DNA of 64,000 bases from Rhodothermales bacterium (GTDB lineage: Bacteria > Bacteroidota > Rhodothermia > Rhodothermales > Bin80): the NCBI GenBank assembly GCA_958296045.1, contig CATQHT010000001.1, forward strand, positions 434,001 through 498,000. The letters run 5' to 3'. Of this stretch, positions 38,134 through 48,407 are shown piece by piece. A program made the translations under genes and the position numbers. The notes beneath the pieces are model-generated. The model ran no database searches. It was not told the DNA's origin and was given only the letters and a program-made list of their open reading frames with translations. The first letter of the stretch is position 1. Every line of letters begins with the position of its first letter.

Positions 38134-41100
38134 TTAGTTAAACTTCACAATTCCGCGCAAGCCGACGCGCGTGTTGCCAATCGTAGAGCCCTGGACATGC
38201 TGCTCTGCAAACACATCCAGCGACACGATTTTACGTTTGCTGTCTGGTGCAGTGAGCATCGCGAAGCGCGTACCCGCCTGAACCTGGTAGCCAGAAGACG
38301 CATTGTTGGTCCAACGTCCGAAGGGTGCTACGCGGGTCCTGCCATTAGCAGGCACCTTGTAGCCGACCCGGACACCGATGCGATCGGGTTCCATTGTGCC
38401 CGTGCCGGATTGCCTATAAGGAATCATCTGGCTTAGCGAACCCTCCTGACGCATCAGCGCATCCGCGCCACCATGCGAGTTGCCCCAGCTCGGCTCGACC
38501 GACAGGGCCAGACCTTCGTCGCCGCCAGGCGTCAGGCGCACAGCGATGCTGGCACCCCAATCCGAAAAGTCTTCTGCCTGGTGGAGCAGCAGCGTCCGCG
38601 CGCGCAGGTCAATGCTCAAGCCGGATGGTGCGTGGGCGTAGCGGCCCGCAATGCCGCCCTCCGCGCCGAATCCGCTATCCACATCGCCATCGTCAACCCT
38701 CAGGCCAAGCGACACGTTGCCACTGTACGAAGACGTACCGTCAGACCGGCGAATGCTGTACTCGGGCGCCAGACGCAGGCGCTGCGCACCAGCGTCCACC
38801 TCTTCAACATAGGCCCTGTTGGCGTCAGAGACGATGTTTACACTAAAGACATCCGCCTTCAGGGCAAATGAGCCGGACAGCTCTTGACGCACGCCCAACG
38901 CGACCAAGGCAATTGATAAGTCGGTGGAAAAGTCGCTGCTCATTTCCTCATCGATATCGGCGCTACCGGTGCCTGCTCCAAAGACGCCCCAGATGTCAAG
39001 TCCATCACGCGGTGTGAACCGGAGGTACGGGTGGTATGCAGTCATGGACACATCTATCTTGCCACCGCCGTTCAGCGAGCTCATATAGTCTACCTCGCCA
39101 GAGGTGATTGACATCGCTAAGCCAAGCATGAATCGGCTGCTAAGGTTATAGTCAGCACCGAAGTACATGGACGAGGTGGATCCCTCCATGGAGAAGCCGT
39201 TGTCCGGCGCACCTTCAAAGCCGCCGGCATTACCCTGGCCCCAGATAGTGAAGGCGCCTCTTCTGGCCAGGAAAGAGGACTGCGCGATAGCATAACCGCG
39301 GGACATGGCAAAGGCATTGCCTATGCCGCCTATGCCTATCCTACGGCCGCCGATCCTAGCTCCAGGCACGGATGCGCCCGGAGTCATATGGAGCCTGGAC
39401 GCGGCGGGCATGGGTGCATGCAGGCCTATCATGCCCAAGGCCGAGCGTGCCAGTGTCTGCCAGGAACAGTCTTGGCCAGTGCCAAACAGGCCGCAGGAGA
39501 GTGAATGTCCCATCATGTTCACATGGTTGCGGCTACTGGAAGACATCATCCTTCCGCCAATCACCTCAACGGCTTCCGTACCAATGGCGCGAGCCATCGC
39601 TGCCAGCGAGTACTTCAGGGTACGGGACCGCTCTGCTCGGGATGCTTGCACGTCCACTGTCATGTCCGTCCGCGCTTGTAGCCCGTCGGGGTCTGTCGCC
39701 ACCACGGTGACGGTGGCGGTACCAATCATGAGTCCCACCACCTGCAGCTGATTGCCGGATACGCTCACGCCTACGACCGCGTCCTGGGTTGTGGTTGCCG
39801 TATACACCAGCGCATCGCCGTCTGGGTCGGTAAAGGTGCCAGAGATGTCTGTGGTATATTGCGTGCCCACCTGCAGACCGATTGCTGAAAGCTGCACAGA
39901 AACCATGGGCGCCTCATTCTCATCCAGGATGGTGACATTGACGGCCGTCGTGGCCATCAGCCCACCCACATCTGTTGCGGTAGCAGTGAGGCTGTAGCTT
40001 CCAGGTCCGCCTTCAAAGTCTTCCCCGGTGCCGGTGTAGCGCACCTCGCCAGATGCGTCAATAGCAAACTTACTGTCTCCTCCGCTGATAGAGAATTGCA
40101 GCACATCGTTATCGGGGTCTGAGGCTTGGGTCATGCCCAGCATCACCGGTCCTGGCATGTTTTCGGACAGGCTGAAGTTGTACGATGCAGCGTCGAAGGA
40201 AGGCGCTTCATTCTGGTCTGTCACATAGACCGAGATTTCCGCTTCTGCCTTCAGGTCTCCCGGGTCTTTAGCGGTGACCATGAACTTGAAGGGACCTGTG
40301 GTGCTTTCGTAGTCTTCTCCGCTGCCCACATAGGAGACCTCACCGGAGTTATTGACTTGGAAGTTGGATGCACCGGAGCCGCTCAAGGAGTATGACAGCG
40401 AGTTGCCGTCCGGGTCGGTAGCAACAGCACTTCCGAGGTCCACGGGTCCAGACAGGTTCTCTTTAAGGTCAAACCTATAGCTGTTCTCTGCGAAGGCGGG
40501 TGCTTCGTTGACGTCACGAATCGTTACGACGATACTGGTCTTATCCTCGCCGCCATCGGCAATGGCCACGGCATCGAACTTGTACGTGCCCGGACCATTC
40601 TCATAGTCTTCGCCTCGGCCCGTGTAGCTCACCTCACCGCTTCTGCCGTCGACGTTGAAGAAGGTCGCGTCGGCGCCTTCGAGGGTATAGACGATCTGAT
40701 CATTCTCAGGGTCTGTGGCTGCTACCATACCGAGCGACTCGGGTCCAGAGACGTTCTCATCCAAGGCGAAGTCATATCGACTACGCGCGAACATCGGTGC
40801 TTCATCCTGATCCTGGATGGTGACCGTGACGTTTGCTTGTCCACTCTTATTCCTGGTATCGGTCACAACAGCCATAAACGCATACGATTTAGGGTCAGAC
40901 TCGAAGTCCTCGCCCGATCCCACGTACGAGATCATGCCAGCCGAACTGATTGCGAAGTTTGCAGCGGCCGAGCCTGAGAGGGAATACGTAAACGTCAGAT
41001 TCTCTGGATGCGTGGCGACCGCCGGGCCGATATCAAGCGGACCGGCCCGGTTTTCCTGCAAATTGAACGCGTAGCTGGCATTGCCGAACACTGGCGCTTC

Positions 41101-44049
41101 GATCACGTTGGTGACATCGATCGTCACCGTAGTCGTTCCAGATAGGTTCCCTCTATCGGTAGCGGTCAATGTCAGGGTGTACTTGTTCGGGGGCGTCTCA
41201 AAATCCTCACCGGGGCCGTTGTACGTTATTTTGCCCTGTGCCACGGCAAATCTAGATGCACCAGTACCAGACAATCCGTACCTGACAGCGTCACCCGCAT
41301 CTGGATCGCTTGCTACAGCGGTTCCTACGGCCGCACCGCTAGCTATGTCCTCCTTGATGGAAAAGGCGTATGCCGTGTTAGCAAACGAGGGGGCCTCATT
41401 CACGTTGGTAATGTTTACCGTGACGGGAACGCTCACGGTGGAATCGGACGTTGACGCCATAACTTGGAACGAAAAGCTCTTGGTTGTGGACTCAAAGTCT
41501 GCGCCGGTACCGTGATATTGAAGGTTGGTGCTATAGGCACCGGCGGCGCTGCTCGTGGTTCCCAAACGAAACAGGTCGCCCGAAGGTGCCCCACCCAATG
41601 CGAATCCGATGGCCACGTTTGCCACCACGGAGGCTTTTATTTCGCCCAGGCCGATAGGAGTGGAGCTGCCGTTCCTGTTCTCAGCCAGTGTAAACGTGTA
41701 GCTGGATTGACTGAATGCTGGTGCTGTTGACCCAGGCTGGGAAATTGTTATCAATGCAGTCACGGAGTTGTTTCCGCGGTCGGTGACTGTCACTGTTAGG
41801 GTATATGACGCCCGCGCTACTGATGCCGTCTCGACATATTTGACTTGCCCTGTGACGTGGCTGATATCAAAGTGGTCGCTGCCCGACCCTGACAGTGCAA
41901 GGGTCAGGTTAGATTCATCGCCGTCGTCAGGATCTTCTACTGTGACCGTTCCTACTAAGAGTCCGTCGTCTGGGATGCCCCCGCTTACATCCAAGGTTTC
42001 CCATACGTATGGAGCGCCCACGAAGGTTGGGGGAGATCCACTGCCGCCTCCTCCTCCGCCGCCACCACCACCACCGCCTCCTCCGCCGCCGCCGCCACCT
42101 CCACCTCCACCACCGCTACCGCCTACATCGACATTGATTGTCCGAGTGGCGCGGCGGCTGGCGGCGTCGTTAGCTACCAGCGTAAGCGAGAAGTCCGCGC
42201 TTTCGCCGGGTCCTGTGTAGTAAAGGCGGCCGTCAGTGGCTCCGATGTTGAAGAGGGATGCCTTAGAGCCCGTCAGTGAATAGGTATATGGCGCCCTGCC
42301 TCCCGCGGCTGTGCGGAGGTCACCCGACAAGGCGGTCGTTACGGCGCTATTGGTTGGCATCGTGACTGTAAGCGGCGTCGAAGGTACGAACCGCAGGATA
42401 CCCTGGGAACCCGAGTGCGAAAGCACTACGTACGCATAGGACTTCTCGCATGTCGAAGCATTAGGGTTAACAAGCAGGCATGGAGACGTTCTTTCCGTGG
42501 CCTCAATCGTCAGCTTAATGTCTGGAAGCGTCGTTGCGGAGATGAAGCTGGGTACCGGCTCTTTCCCTATGTAGGTGATGACGCCGGTATCTACGTCAAC
42601 CTTTACGCTGTCGTCATAACCGCCATTGTCGGTGGCGAGGGCGGTTATGCCATCGGTACAAAATTTGTCGTCAGTATGGTCTCCTGGAGTGGCAATCCCC
42701 GCGACGAAGCAGTCCGTAGCAGTTATCTCGTACGTAATTTTTGAGCCGGGCACCAAGCTGGAAGCGCTTACCGTCCCGACGGTGGTTCCCATGACCGTCC
42801 CCTCTTTCAGGGCAAAAGCGTACCCGTACTGACCGTCCTCCTCACCTATGGGGGCGCCGTCGCCCTTCGCTAGGGTTTCGCTATACATCGGCTGGTCGAT
42901 GATGGCAATTTTGAAGGGATGTGGAGTACTCGCACCACCGGAGGTGGCCGTGACTATTACATCATGTACCTGTTCACTAAACGTCTCGCTTTCATTAAAC
43001 TCGGGGCTATCGCCCGTATACTGCAGCATTGGGGTAGCGCCCGCCAATACCTGGTATTCGCCCTGCTCGTCACCACCAGTCACAGCATAACCGATAATTG
43101 CTCCCGAGTCATCGGGATCCTTGACGGTAAACGTTCCTACCGTGACCGGTGTGATTGATCCGTCGACGTTTTCAGGGATCGAGAACTCGTACGGAACCCT
43201 CGGATCCTCTGGATCATCGGCGTCGGGAGCGTCGGTAAACACCGGCGCTTCGTTCACATCTGTAACTTCCACGTATACCGTTACGGATGTTTCGCGGGGG
43301 TTATGGCCTCCGCCGTGGTAACGGGCGATTACCCGTAGCACATACGCGCGTTTGGGATTGGAAAACGACTCGTAGTCAACCTCAGGGGCAGTGGCAGGTC
43401 GGGAAAGGACACCGCCGCCAGTCTCGGTGCTGGTTATTGTACTGTCCCCGGGATGTGGAAGGTCGGGCCCTGGAGCTACTTCAAAGCCCCGATCAATAGT
43501 AGCGCGGGTGGCAAAGAATCCCCATGAAATTTGGGTACCCTCAGGTGCCCCACAGACTTGAAAGTCGGGGTTCGCCGTGCTCTCCATTTTTACTGGCTGA
43601 GCGTTTGTGGTCCTTGCCGTCTCGGTCCACGTGTAATCTAGCAAAGCATCCGATGCCCTATCATTCTCAGGCATCGAGACCGTCATGGATGCGAGGGCCC
43701 TGACTGCCCGCTGAATGTGACTCTTACCTTGCGCGACCGTGCATCGGTCGTCTTTATCTAGGGAAGCGTCTCCGCTTCCGGTTTGCGGCTCGTGCTTGAT
43801 CAGGTCATCAAGGTAGATCCTGAAGCCCGAGGAGTTGCCATATGTCTGCGTTCCGCCGATGATCCGGCTCTGCGCACTGGCAGACTGCGGCACTCCCAAG
43901 GCACCAACCATCAGCACGCAAAGTACTACGGGCATCCAGGCTCGCCGAACGCCGCGAGGACTCAGCGGGCGCAACGCGCCAAGGCGCGCCAAGGCGCCGC
44001 GCGGAGCAAATGAACTAAGGGGTGATCCAATCACCTTGACGATCTGCAT
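38134..44049 (-). CDS. Giant cadherin-repeat surface protein with autotransporter-like beta-barrel
   Basis: A 1,971-residue protein. The ATG at 44049 is preceded by AAGAGG at good spacing. A long n-region and hydrophobic core (WMPVVLCVLMVGALGV) end in a SASAQ cleavage site near residue 60. About ten cadherin-like domains follow, with recurring DVNEAP/DENEAP boundaries, ENxxGP, ATDPDxD and GEDFE-type calcium-ligand motifs; at least six in the second half are tandem units of about 100 residues. A run of about 28 glycines sits near residue 660. The last 330 residues alternate short beta-strands and turns (FTIWGQGNAGG, YFGADYNLSSRFMLG, GVRVGYK) and end VGLRGIVKFN, consistent with an outer-membrane barrel. 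It is likely displayed outside the cell for adhesion or cell-cell contact. It stands alone, with a terminator downstream. Confidence 0.88.
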   Translation of the reverse strand: MQIVKVIGSPLSSFAPRGALARLGALRPLSPRGVRRAWMPVVLCVLMVGALGVPQSASAQSRIIGGTQTYGNSSGFRIYLDDLIKHEPQTGSGDASLDKDDRCTVAQGKSHIQRAVRALASMTVSMPENDRASDALLDYTWTETARTTNAQPVKMESTANPDFQVCGAPEGTQISWGFFATRATIDRGFEVAPGPDLPHPGDSTITSTETGGGVLSRPATAPEVDYESFSNPKRAYVLRVIARYHGGGHNPRETSVTVYVEVTDVNEAPVFTDAPDADDPEDPRVPYEFSIPENVDGSITPVTVGTFTVKDPDDSGAIIGYAVTGGDEQGEYQVLAGATPMLQYTGDSPEFNESETFSEQVHDVIVTATSGGASTPHPFKIAIIDQPMYSETLAKGDGAPIGEEDGQYGYAFALKEGTVMGTTVGTVSASSLVPGSKITYEITATDCFVAGIATPGDHTDDKFCTDGITALATDNGGYDDSVKVDVDTGVITYIGKEPVPSFISATTLPDIKLTIEATERTSPCLLVNPNASTCEKSYAYVVLSHSGSQGILRFVPSTPLTVTMPTNSAVTTALSGDLRTAAGGRAPYTYSLTGSKASLFNIGATDGRLYYTGPGESADFSLTLVANDAASRRATRTINVDVGGSGGGGGGGGGGGGGGGGGGGGGGGGSGSPPTFVGAPYVWETLDVSGGIPDDGLLVGTVTVEDPDDGDESNLTLALSGSGSDHFDISHVTGQVKYVETASVARASYTLTVTVTDRGNNSVTALITISQPGSTAPAFSQSSYTFTLAENRNGSSTPIGLGEIKASVVANVAIGFALGGAPSGDLFRLGTTSSAAGAYSTNLQYHGTGADFESTTKSFSFQVMASTSDSTVSVPVTVNITNVNEAPSFANTAYAFSIKEDIASGAAVGTAVASDPDAGDAVRYGLSGTGASRFAVAQGKITYNGPGEDFETPPNKYTLTLTATDRGNLSGTTTVTIDVTNVIEAPVFGNASYAFNLQENRAGPLDIGPAVATHPENLTFTYSLSGSAAANFAISSAGMISYVGSGEDFESDPKSYAFMAVVTDTRNKSGQANVTVTIQDQDEAPMFARSRYDFALDENVSGPESLGMVAATDPENDQIVYTLEGADATFFNVDGRSGEVSYTGRGEDYENGPGTYKFDAVAIADGGEDKTSIVVTIRDVNEAPAFAENSYRFDLKENLSGPVDLGSAVATDPDGNSLSYSLSGSGASNFQVNNSGEVSYVGSGEDYESTTGPFKFMVTAKDPGDLKAEAEISVYVTDQNEAPSFDAASYNFSLSENMPGPVMLGMTQASDPDNDVLQFSISGGDSKFAIDASGEVRYTGTGEDFEGGPGSYSLTATATDVGGLMATTAVNVTILDENEAPMVSVQLSAIGLQVGTQYTTDISGTFTDPDGDALVYTATTTQDAVVGVSVSGNQLQVVGLMIGTATVTVVATDPDGLQARTDMTVDVQASRAERSRTLKYSLAAMARAIGTEAVEVIGGRMMSSSSRNHVNMMGHSLSCGLFGTGQDCSWQTLARSALGMIGLHAPMPAASRLHMTPGASVPGARIGGRRIGIGGIGNAFAMSRGYAIAQSSFLARRGAFTIWGQGNAGGFEGAPDNGFSMEGSTSSMYFGADYNLSSRFMLGLAMSITSGEVDYMSSLNGGGKIDVSMTAYHPYLRFTPRDGLDIWGVFGAGTGSADIDEEMSSDFSTDLSIALVALGVRQELSGSFALKADVFSVNIVSDANRAYVEEVDAGAQRLRLAPEYSIRRSDGTSSYSGNVSLGLRVDDGDVDSGFGAEGGIAGRYAHAPSGLSIDLRARTLLLHQAEDFSDWGASIAVRLTPGGDEGLALSVEPSWGNSHGGADALMRQEGSLSQMIPYRQSGTGTMEPDRIGVRVGYKVPANGRTRVAPFGRWTNNASSGYQVQAGTRFAMLTAPDSKRKIVSLDVFAEQHVQGSTIGNTRVGLRGIVKFN
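42043..42125 (-). repeat. Polyglycine-coding GGN tract
   Basis: About 28 consecutive glycine codons (CCX triplets on the plus strand) inside the cadherin-repeat gene. It probably forms a flexible linker. Such tracts are prone to length change by slippage in multiples of three. Confidence 0.9.
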
Positions 44050-45912
44050 AGCTGTTACCTCTTACAGGTTGTTGAATGCGTGAGAGGCCCCAAGGCCCCA
44101 AGGCCCCAGATGCCACGACGCGAATATAACGGTAATACCACCGTCGGGCTGGAAATGCCCCCTCCAATCGCTCCGGCTGCCTAAGGGGGGTAACGAGAAA
44201 ACAAGGGGTTCCACCGCTGCTCGCACCATTGCGATGCCATCGGACTGCCAAGGCTTCAAGGGCCCGAAAATGACCCGAGAGGGCCGTGCGCGCGAGGCGC
44301 CAGCGGCTGGTAGAAGCCGTTTCGGAAGACGCTCGCCGTGCTCCCGGCTTTCGCAGTCGGGTCCAGGTCGGCGCGTAAAAGAACGGAAGAGGATGGCTGC
44401 TGTCAGATTGCTAGCTGCGGTTGTCCATAGTGCCAGAGGCATAGCGCAAACATAGAGCCAAGCGGTAACCCGGCCCTGCCCTATGGTTGTACACGTCACG
44501 GTGCGCATTGATGCAGCAGGGTTCGTGTTTCTACGTCCGCCATGCGATTCCAGCCTGAATGGGCACAGTAGTGCTGTCACGGACCTGACAATTCCCATTT
44601 CCTGAGTATACACGCAGCAAGCAGCAGATACTCAATGGCGACACTGGAGCGGGCTTTGTCTCTGCGCACTGCGCCAGCGCAATCCAGCGATACATTTCGT
44701 TAAGGGGACTCTCAGGCAGCAAGATACAGTAAAGGTAATGTAATTGCAAGGAATATGTCAACAACATACCCGCCGCATATTCAGTAGTGCGCCACAGCTC
44801 ACGGTGTGGATTCGTTGCGGTTCTGCACGCGGACACATATCCTGCTCATACCGTTTCTGGCGTTCCCACGCCCATACCTAGCAGGCGCGCCGAAGGGATA
44901 CACCGACGCCCAGCGGCATCTAAAGCACTCGGGAATCGGTGCAGAAACTTCCATGGATGGCATGGGCAGACGTTACGATAGCACTGACACCATCCGAGAA
45001 ACGTCCTATTGACAGCGTAAACATGCCTATCAGTTAAACCTATGGATGAGGTGTGCTGGGCTACATGCGAAGGTCATCATTGCGGATATCGCACTGTAAT
45101 GTGATACTTTAATTCTATAGGGCCGATTGAATCCAAGCGGTCAATTAGTTGGGAAGTAATTAATGTTTCACATCCACTGTTTTTGCACGGGTTATGACAA
45201 TATAACTGTCCCGGCACTTGGGATCTCCTATGCGTGCGGGTAACATGAATGGCAGCTCTTTACCAATGCAGGAGTCCATGGCAGCGGATATATGGAAACG
45301 GCAAGGCCAGACATGGTCAGATGGAATGCGGCCGTCAAGGCCCACGCTGGCACAGCGGAGGACGTCAAAATGTGATCGCTGATGTACATGATGGCGACGA
45401 TTACGCTGTGGCCGCGCGTGCGTACATCACATTCAATGGCCCGCAAGAGCCCCCGCCCTTCCCTCGTGAGCTTCGCACTCTCGGGTGATGGCTATCAACA
45501 CGCCGAGCATGGGGGCAAGGCATCCCGCGGCGCCCTGGGCCCTTGAAGACTATCTCTACCGACGAACGGTGCAAGCCGCCGCGGCACGACATGCACCGAG
45601 GGGGCTCCCCTGCAGCAACGGGTGAGGCACGGCAGTGTTGAAGGTAACAGCGAGGTGTCTGGAGGCAGCCCCGAAATCGCATGCCTCGCATGATGTGGTG
45701 ACGCACAAGCGGCAACCATTTGGCTACGGCAGGTGGGAATTGTAAGCCGATTGCCTCGTCTACACAAGGGGCTGCGCTGCTTGTCCTCTGCATGCAGCCA
45801 TACGGAGCACCGCTGCAAACACGGTTGCGCGCGAAGGATACCACTGCAGAGGTGGCACGGACCGCATCAAGCCAGATACATGGTGGCTGCATGGAGTACA
45901 CGACAGCCTGGG
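44050..45912. other. Long stretch with no supported gene
   Basis: 1.86 kb contains only overlapping, motif-free frames on both strands. A threefold 9-bp iteration of GCCCCAAG(G) lies at 44087-44108, just upstream of the surface-protein gene. The segment 44990-45180 is noticeably AT-richer than its surroundings. The promoter of the surface protein must lie near 44060-44200. I see no clear consensus. Confidence 0.4.
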
Positions 45913-46109
45913 CTCGACTTTGTCACTTGTAGTGAAGTGAGAGGTCGGACCTCCCCTGTCCCCGTTCTGGGGGGCGTTTTTCCGGGTGCTATGGAGCCTT
46001 TCTGATTACCGGAGCGGTCGGTGGTGGCTTAGGGGGTGTTCGCCCCTGTCTTGCGTGTCCTTCGTCGTATTGGGGCCCCTTGATCGGGTCTCATCTGTCC
46101 GAATCGGAC
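45913..46109. repeat. 0.2-kb direct repeat, copy 1 (IS1634 left end)
   Basis: About 197 bases, over 95% identical by eye to 51432-51627, lying between the IS end and the transposase stop. Similarity starts abruptly at CTCGACTTTG in both copies. Confidence 0.85.
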
Positions 46110-46171
46110 ACAGCTCACGCTACTCCTTCTGGAGTGGGTACTGGCGTGAGGCATGGGGGGCGTCACAGCAT

Positions 46172-47962
46172 TCATGAATCAGGAGGTTTTTTCAGATCGT
46201 TCGGCTCACTGGAGTATTCCTCCTTGCTTCTTGTCGCCGCGGGATCGTAGCTCATGCCCAGACAATGGACGATCCGCTGCAAGCATGGCGTCAACTTCTG
46301 ATCCACTTTGAGGACGATATAGCGGTGCTTACTCTTTGGTAGCACCGTGGTAATCCGATGGATCCGGTTGAGTTTGAAGCGGAGCGCATTCCAGCTTTCA
46401 TGGACATGGTTGGCCTTGAGCTTGGTGCGGATCAAATGGGACACGTGGTAGGCCAGCACGGTAATGAACAGATGTCCTTCAATCCGCTCATCTTTGCTGT
46501 GATAGATAGGCCGTAATCCCAGGTCGGACTTCATGACTCGGAACGTGGCCTCAATTTCCGTGAGCCGCCAGTAGGTGCGCGCAATCTTTTTGGCAGACCA
46601 GGTGGTATGGCTGGTGCTGAGCACATACCCTCCGGCGGCCTGGGTTTTTTTCTGATGGGAGGTACGCTTGCTAAACGTGACCGATGCGGCACGCTGTGTC
46701 CCCTCCTTCTGCTTCACCTCAACCTCATACAGGTGGGCCACCGACTTGTACTTCTCCTGCAGGCGACCAACCTTGCGTTCGACTTTCTTGATATTTTTCA
46801 GGCGTCTGGGCACGGGCAGTCCCTCATGGAGGTATTGCAGTGCCGCTTCAAACTGGTCGCATTTGGTCTGCAAGATCTGCTCGTCGGTGGCCTGCCGGGC
46901 TTCACTGTGTACATAGACGCGCACTACTCCCTCCTCCTCGGGGAGCTTCCAAGCCCGGACTTTCACCTCATTAGCGGTTACAAACTCTTGATCGGGTGCC
47001 TGGGTGGGCACAGGAGGCACCCTTTTTCGCTCCACACAGATCCAGTTGAGGTTGTTGTCCTTCAAGTACGCCAGATTTGCTTTGGTGGCAATACCGGCAT
47101 CCATGATGATGGTGGGCGTCGCTCCGTTCAGGTTCTCTATGGCCTTTTGGAGCGTAGCCGGCTCGCTCGCGTTGCCAGGTAGAATCTCCACACCGCGCGG
47201 GAATCCCGAGGCATCGAGCGTCAGCGCCAGCGTGACCAGAGGACAATCGCTCCGCTTCTCTTTGCTGCGCCCACGACGAAGGAGTTCTCCTTTCTCCCGA
47301 CCGTGATAAAAGGCATTTGTTAGATCATAAAACACGATCGTCTCGTCAAAATCCAACACCCTCTTTGTGTTTCCAAAGAGGCGGTTCATGATCTCATGCC
47401 GGTGCTTGTGCAACCGGTCTGAGCATCGGTACAGCATGCTCAGACTTGGCTCCTGGAGGTTCAGCAGCTCCAGGATACTGGAGGTCTCCGTCATCCACTT
47501 ATGGGTGCGCCGTTCACTGCCGGGACAGAGCATGCGTCCGACGATCAACGCACAGGCGAGCTTGATATGATTTTCGGGAAACTCGAGTTCACGCAAGAGT
47601 TCTTCCATGCCCAGCAGTTCGAGCGCTTGCAGCGCTAGGCGCTCGCCTCCGACGGTCTTGGCGTCGGGGTTGTAGACCTTGTCTGTAAGAATGGTGTCGC
47701 GACCATCCGGGTGTTTTGCATTGATGTCAAAGCCTTGGTCCAGAAGTCGTTTGACGATATCATCGACCGCGTTCTTCAGGTGCTCATCCTCTTCCTGTAC
47801 GGGGATGCGCGCTTGTCCTTTCAGTCGGGCGGTGACCTGCTTGGCGAGTTCGGGCCAGTCTTGCTTAGGGATACTGAAATCCCGTCCGAGGTTGAGTAGG
47901 GTACGGTGGGTGGATTGTCCTTCGACGCGTACGGATTGAAGGAGCGCGAATGAGGTTCGCAC
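46172..47962 (-). CDS. IS1634-family transposase
   Basis: A 596-residue DDE transposase of the IS1634 (COG5421) type. The N-terminal part has the family's HRTLLNLGR segment. The core shows VLDFDETIVFYDLTNAFY, GRSKEKRSDCPLVTLALTLD, FPRGVEILPGNASEP, TPTIIMDAGIATKANLAYL (Asp) and, near the end, EATFRVMKSDLGLRPIYH and RIEGHLFITVLAYHVSHLIR with the Glu region. It is uninterrupted and full length. The start at 47962 gives MRTSFALLQSVRVEG, and a start slightly upstream may exist. Confidence 0.95.
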   Translation of the reverse strand: MRTSFALLQSVRVEGQSTHRTLLNLGRDFSIPKQDWPELAKQVTARLKGQARIPVQEEDEHLKNAVDDIVKRLLDQGFDINAKHPDGRDTILTDKVYNPDAKTVGGERLALQALELLGMEELLRELEFPENHIKLACALIVGRMLCPGSERRTHKWMTETSSILELLNLQEPSLSMLYRCSDRLHKHRHEIMNRLFGNTKRVLDFDETIVFYDLTNAFYHGREKGELLRRGRSKEKRSDCPLVTLALTLDASGFPRGVEILPGNASEPATLQKAIENLNGATPTIIMDAGIATKANLAYLKDNNLNWICVERKRVPPVPTQAPDQEFVTANEVKVRAWKLPEEEGVVRVYVHSEARQATDEQILQTKCDQFEAALQYLHEGLPVPRRLKNIKKVERKVGRLQEKYKSVAHLYEVEVKQKEGTQRAASVTFSKRTSHQKKTQAAGGYVLSTSHTTWSAKKIARTYWRLTEIEATFRVMKSDLGLRPIYHSKDERIEGHLFITVLAYHVSHLIRTKLKANHVHESWNALRFKLNRIHRITTVLPKSKHRYIVLKVDQKLTPCLQRIVHCLGMSYDPAATRSKEEYSSEPNDLKKPPDS

Positions 47963-48096
47963 CTGGCCGTTTTTGCGGCGGTAATTAGAGGCTCGTACGA
48001 AGATGGCGCTGCGCGTCTGGTCCGGGGTGGTGTTACGGCGCCGATCGCGGCGCGTTCCCGGAGGCCCTATCTATTTCACTACAACGCGATCGGCGA

Positions 48097-48407
48097 CAAT
48101 ATCGACGAAAAACGGCGCTGAAATCGGCCCGCTAGGAGGAAAACGAAGAAAAACGAGGCCCCGCCGTCAGCCTGAGTGACAAAGATGGCCGAAATCGGCC
48201 CTCCAGGCGGATAATTGAGGGCGAACGAGGCCCCGCCGTCAGCCCGAGTGCCAAAGATGGGTGGGGAATGGTGTGACGTAGGATGAGGGCGTCCGTTGGC
48301 GGTCGCTGCGCGTTCGCAAAGTCTGCGTGAAAGATGCGCGGCTTGCGTCGAGCTTGGGCGGCATATCGTATTTTACTCCAGCTTCTTATCCACCGTCGCC
48401 ATAGTCT
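48097..48407. repeat. 71-bp tandem repeat upstream of the YgjP-like gene
   Basis: Two units, 48120-48190 and 48191-48261, share GAAATCGGCCC, ACGAGGCCCCGCCGTCAGCC and CAAAGATGG. GATGGCCGAAATCGGCC at the joint forms part of a hairpin. There is no gene in the interval. Confidence 0.7.

Larger units (their letters stand above)
45913..48096 (-). mobile_element. IS1634-type insertion sequence
   Basis: The element contains one intact transposase gene. The left outer sequence CTCGACTTTGTCACTTGTAG and the reverse complement of the right end near 48096 share TTGTAGTGAA at the same distance from the edge. These are imperfect inverted repeats. The first 0.2 kb is repeated at 51432-51627. The right boundary is approximate. 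Confidence 0.65.

Noticed and set aside
42000-42220. Proline-rich plus-strand frame at 41768-42220
   Set aside because: It is the antisense of the polyglycine and cadherin-repeat codons in the large minus-strand gene. The proline run is simply the complement of the GGN codons.
44062-44613. 183-codon minus-strand frame upstream of the surface protein
   Set aside because: It lacks any motif, and the likely promoter/leader of the surface-protein gene lies within it.
45401-45901. 166-codon minus-strand frame
   Set aside because: It overlaps several other equally long frames on both strands, has no recognisable motif, and lies in a gene-poor region.
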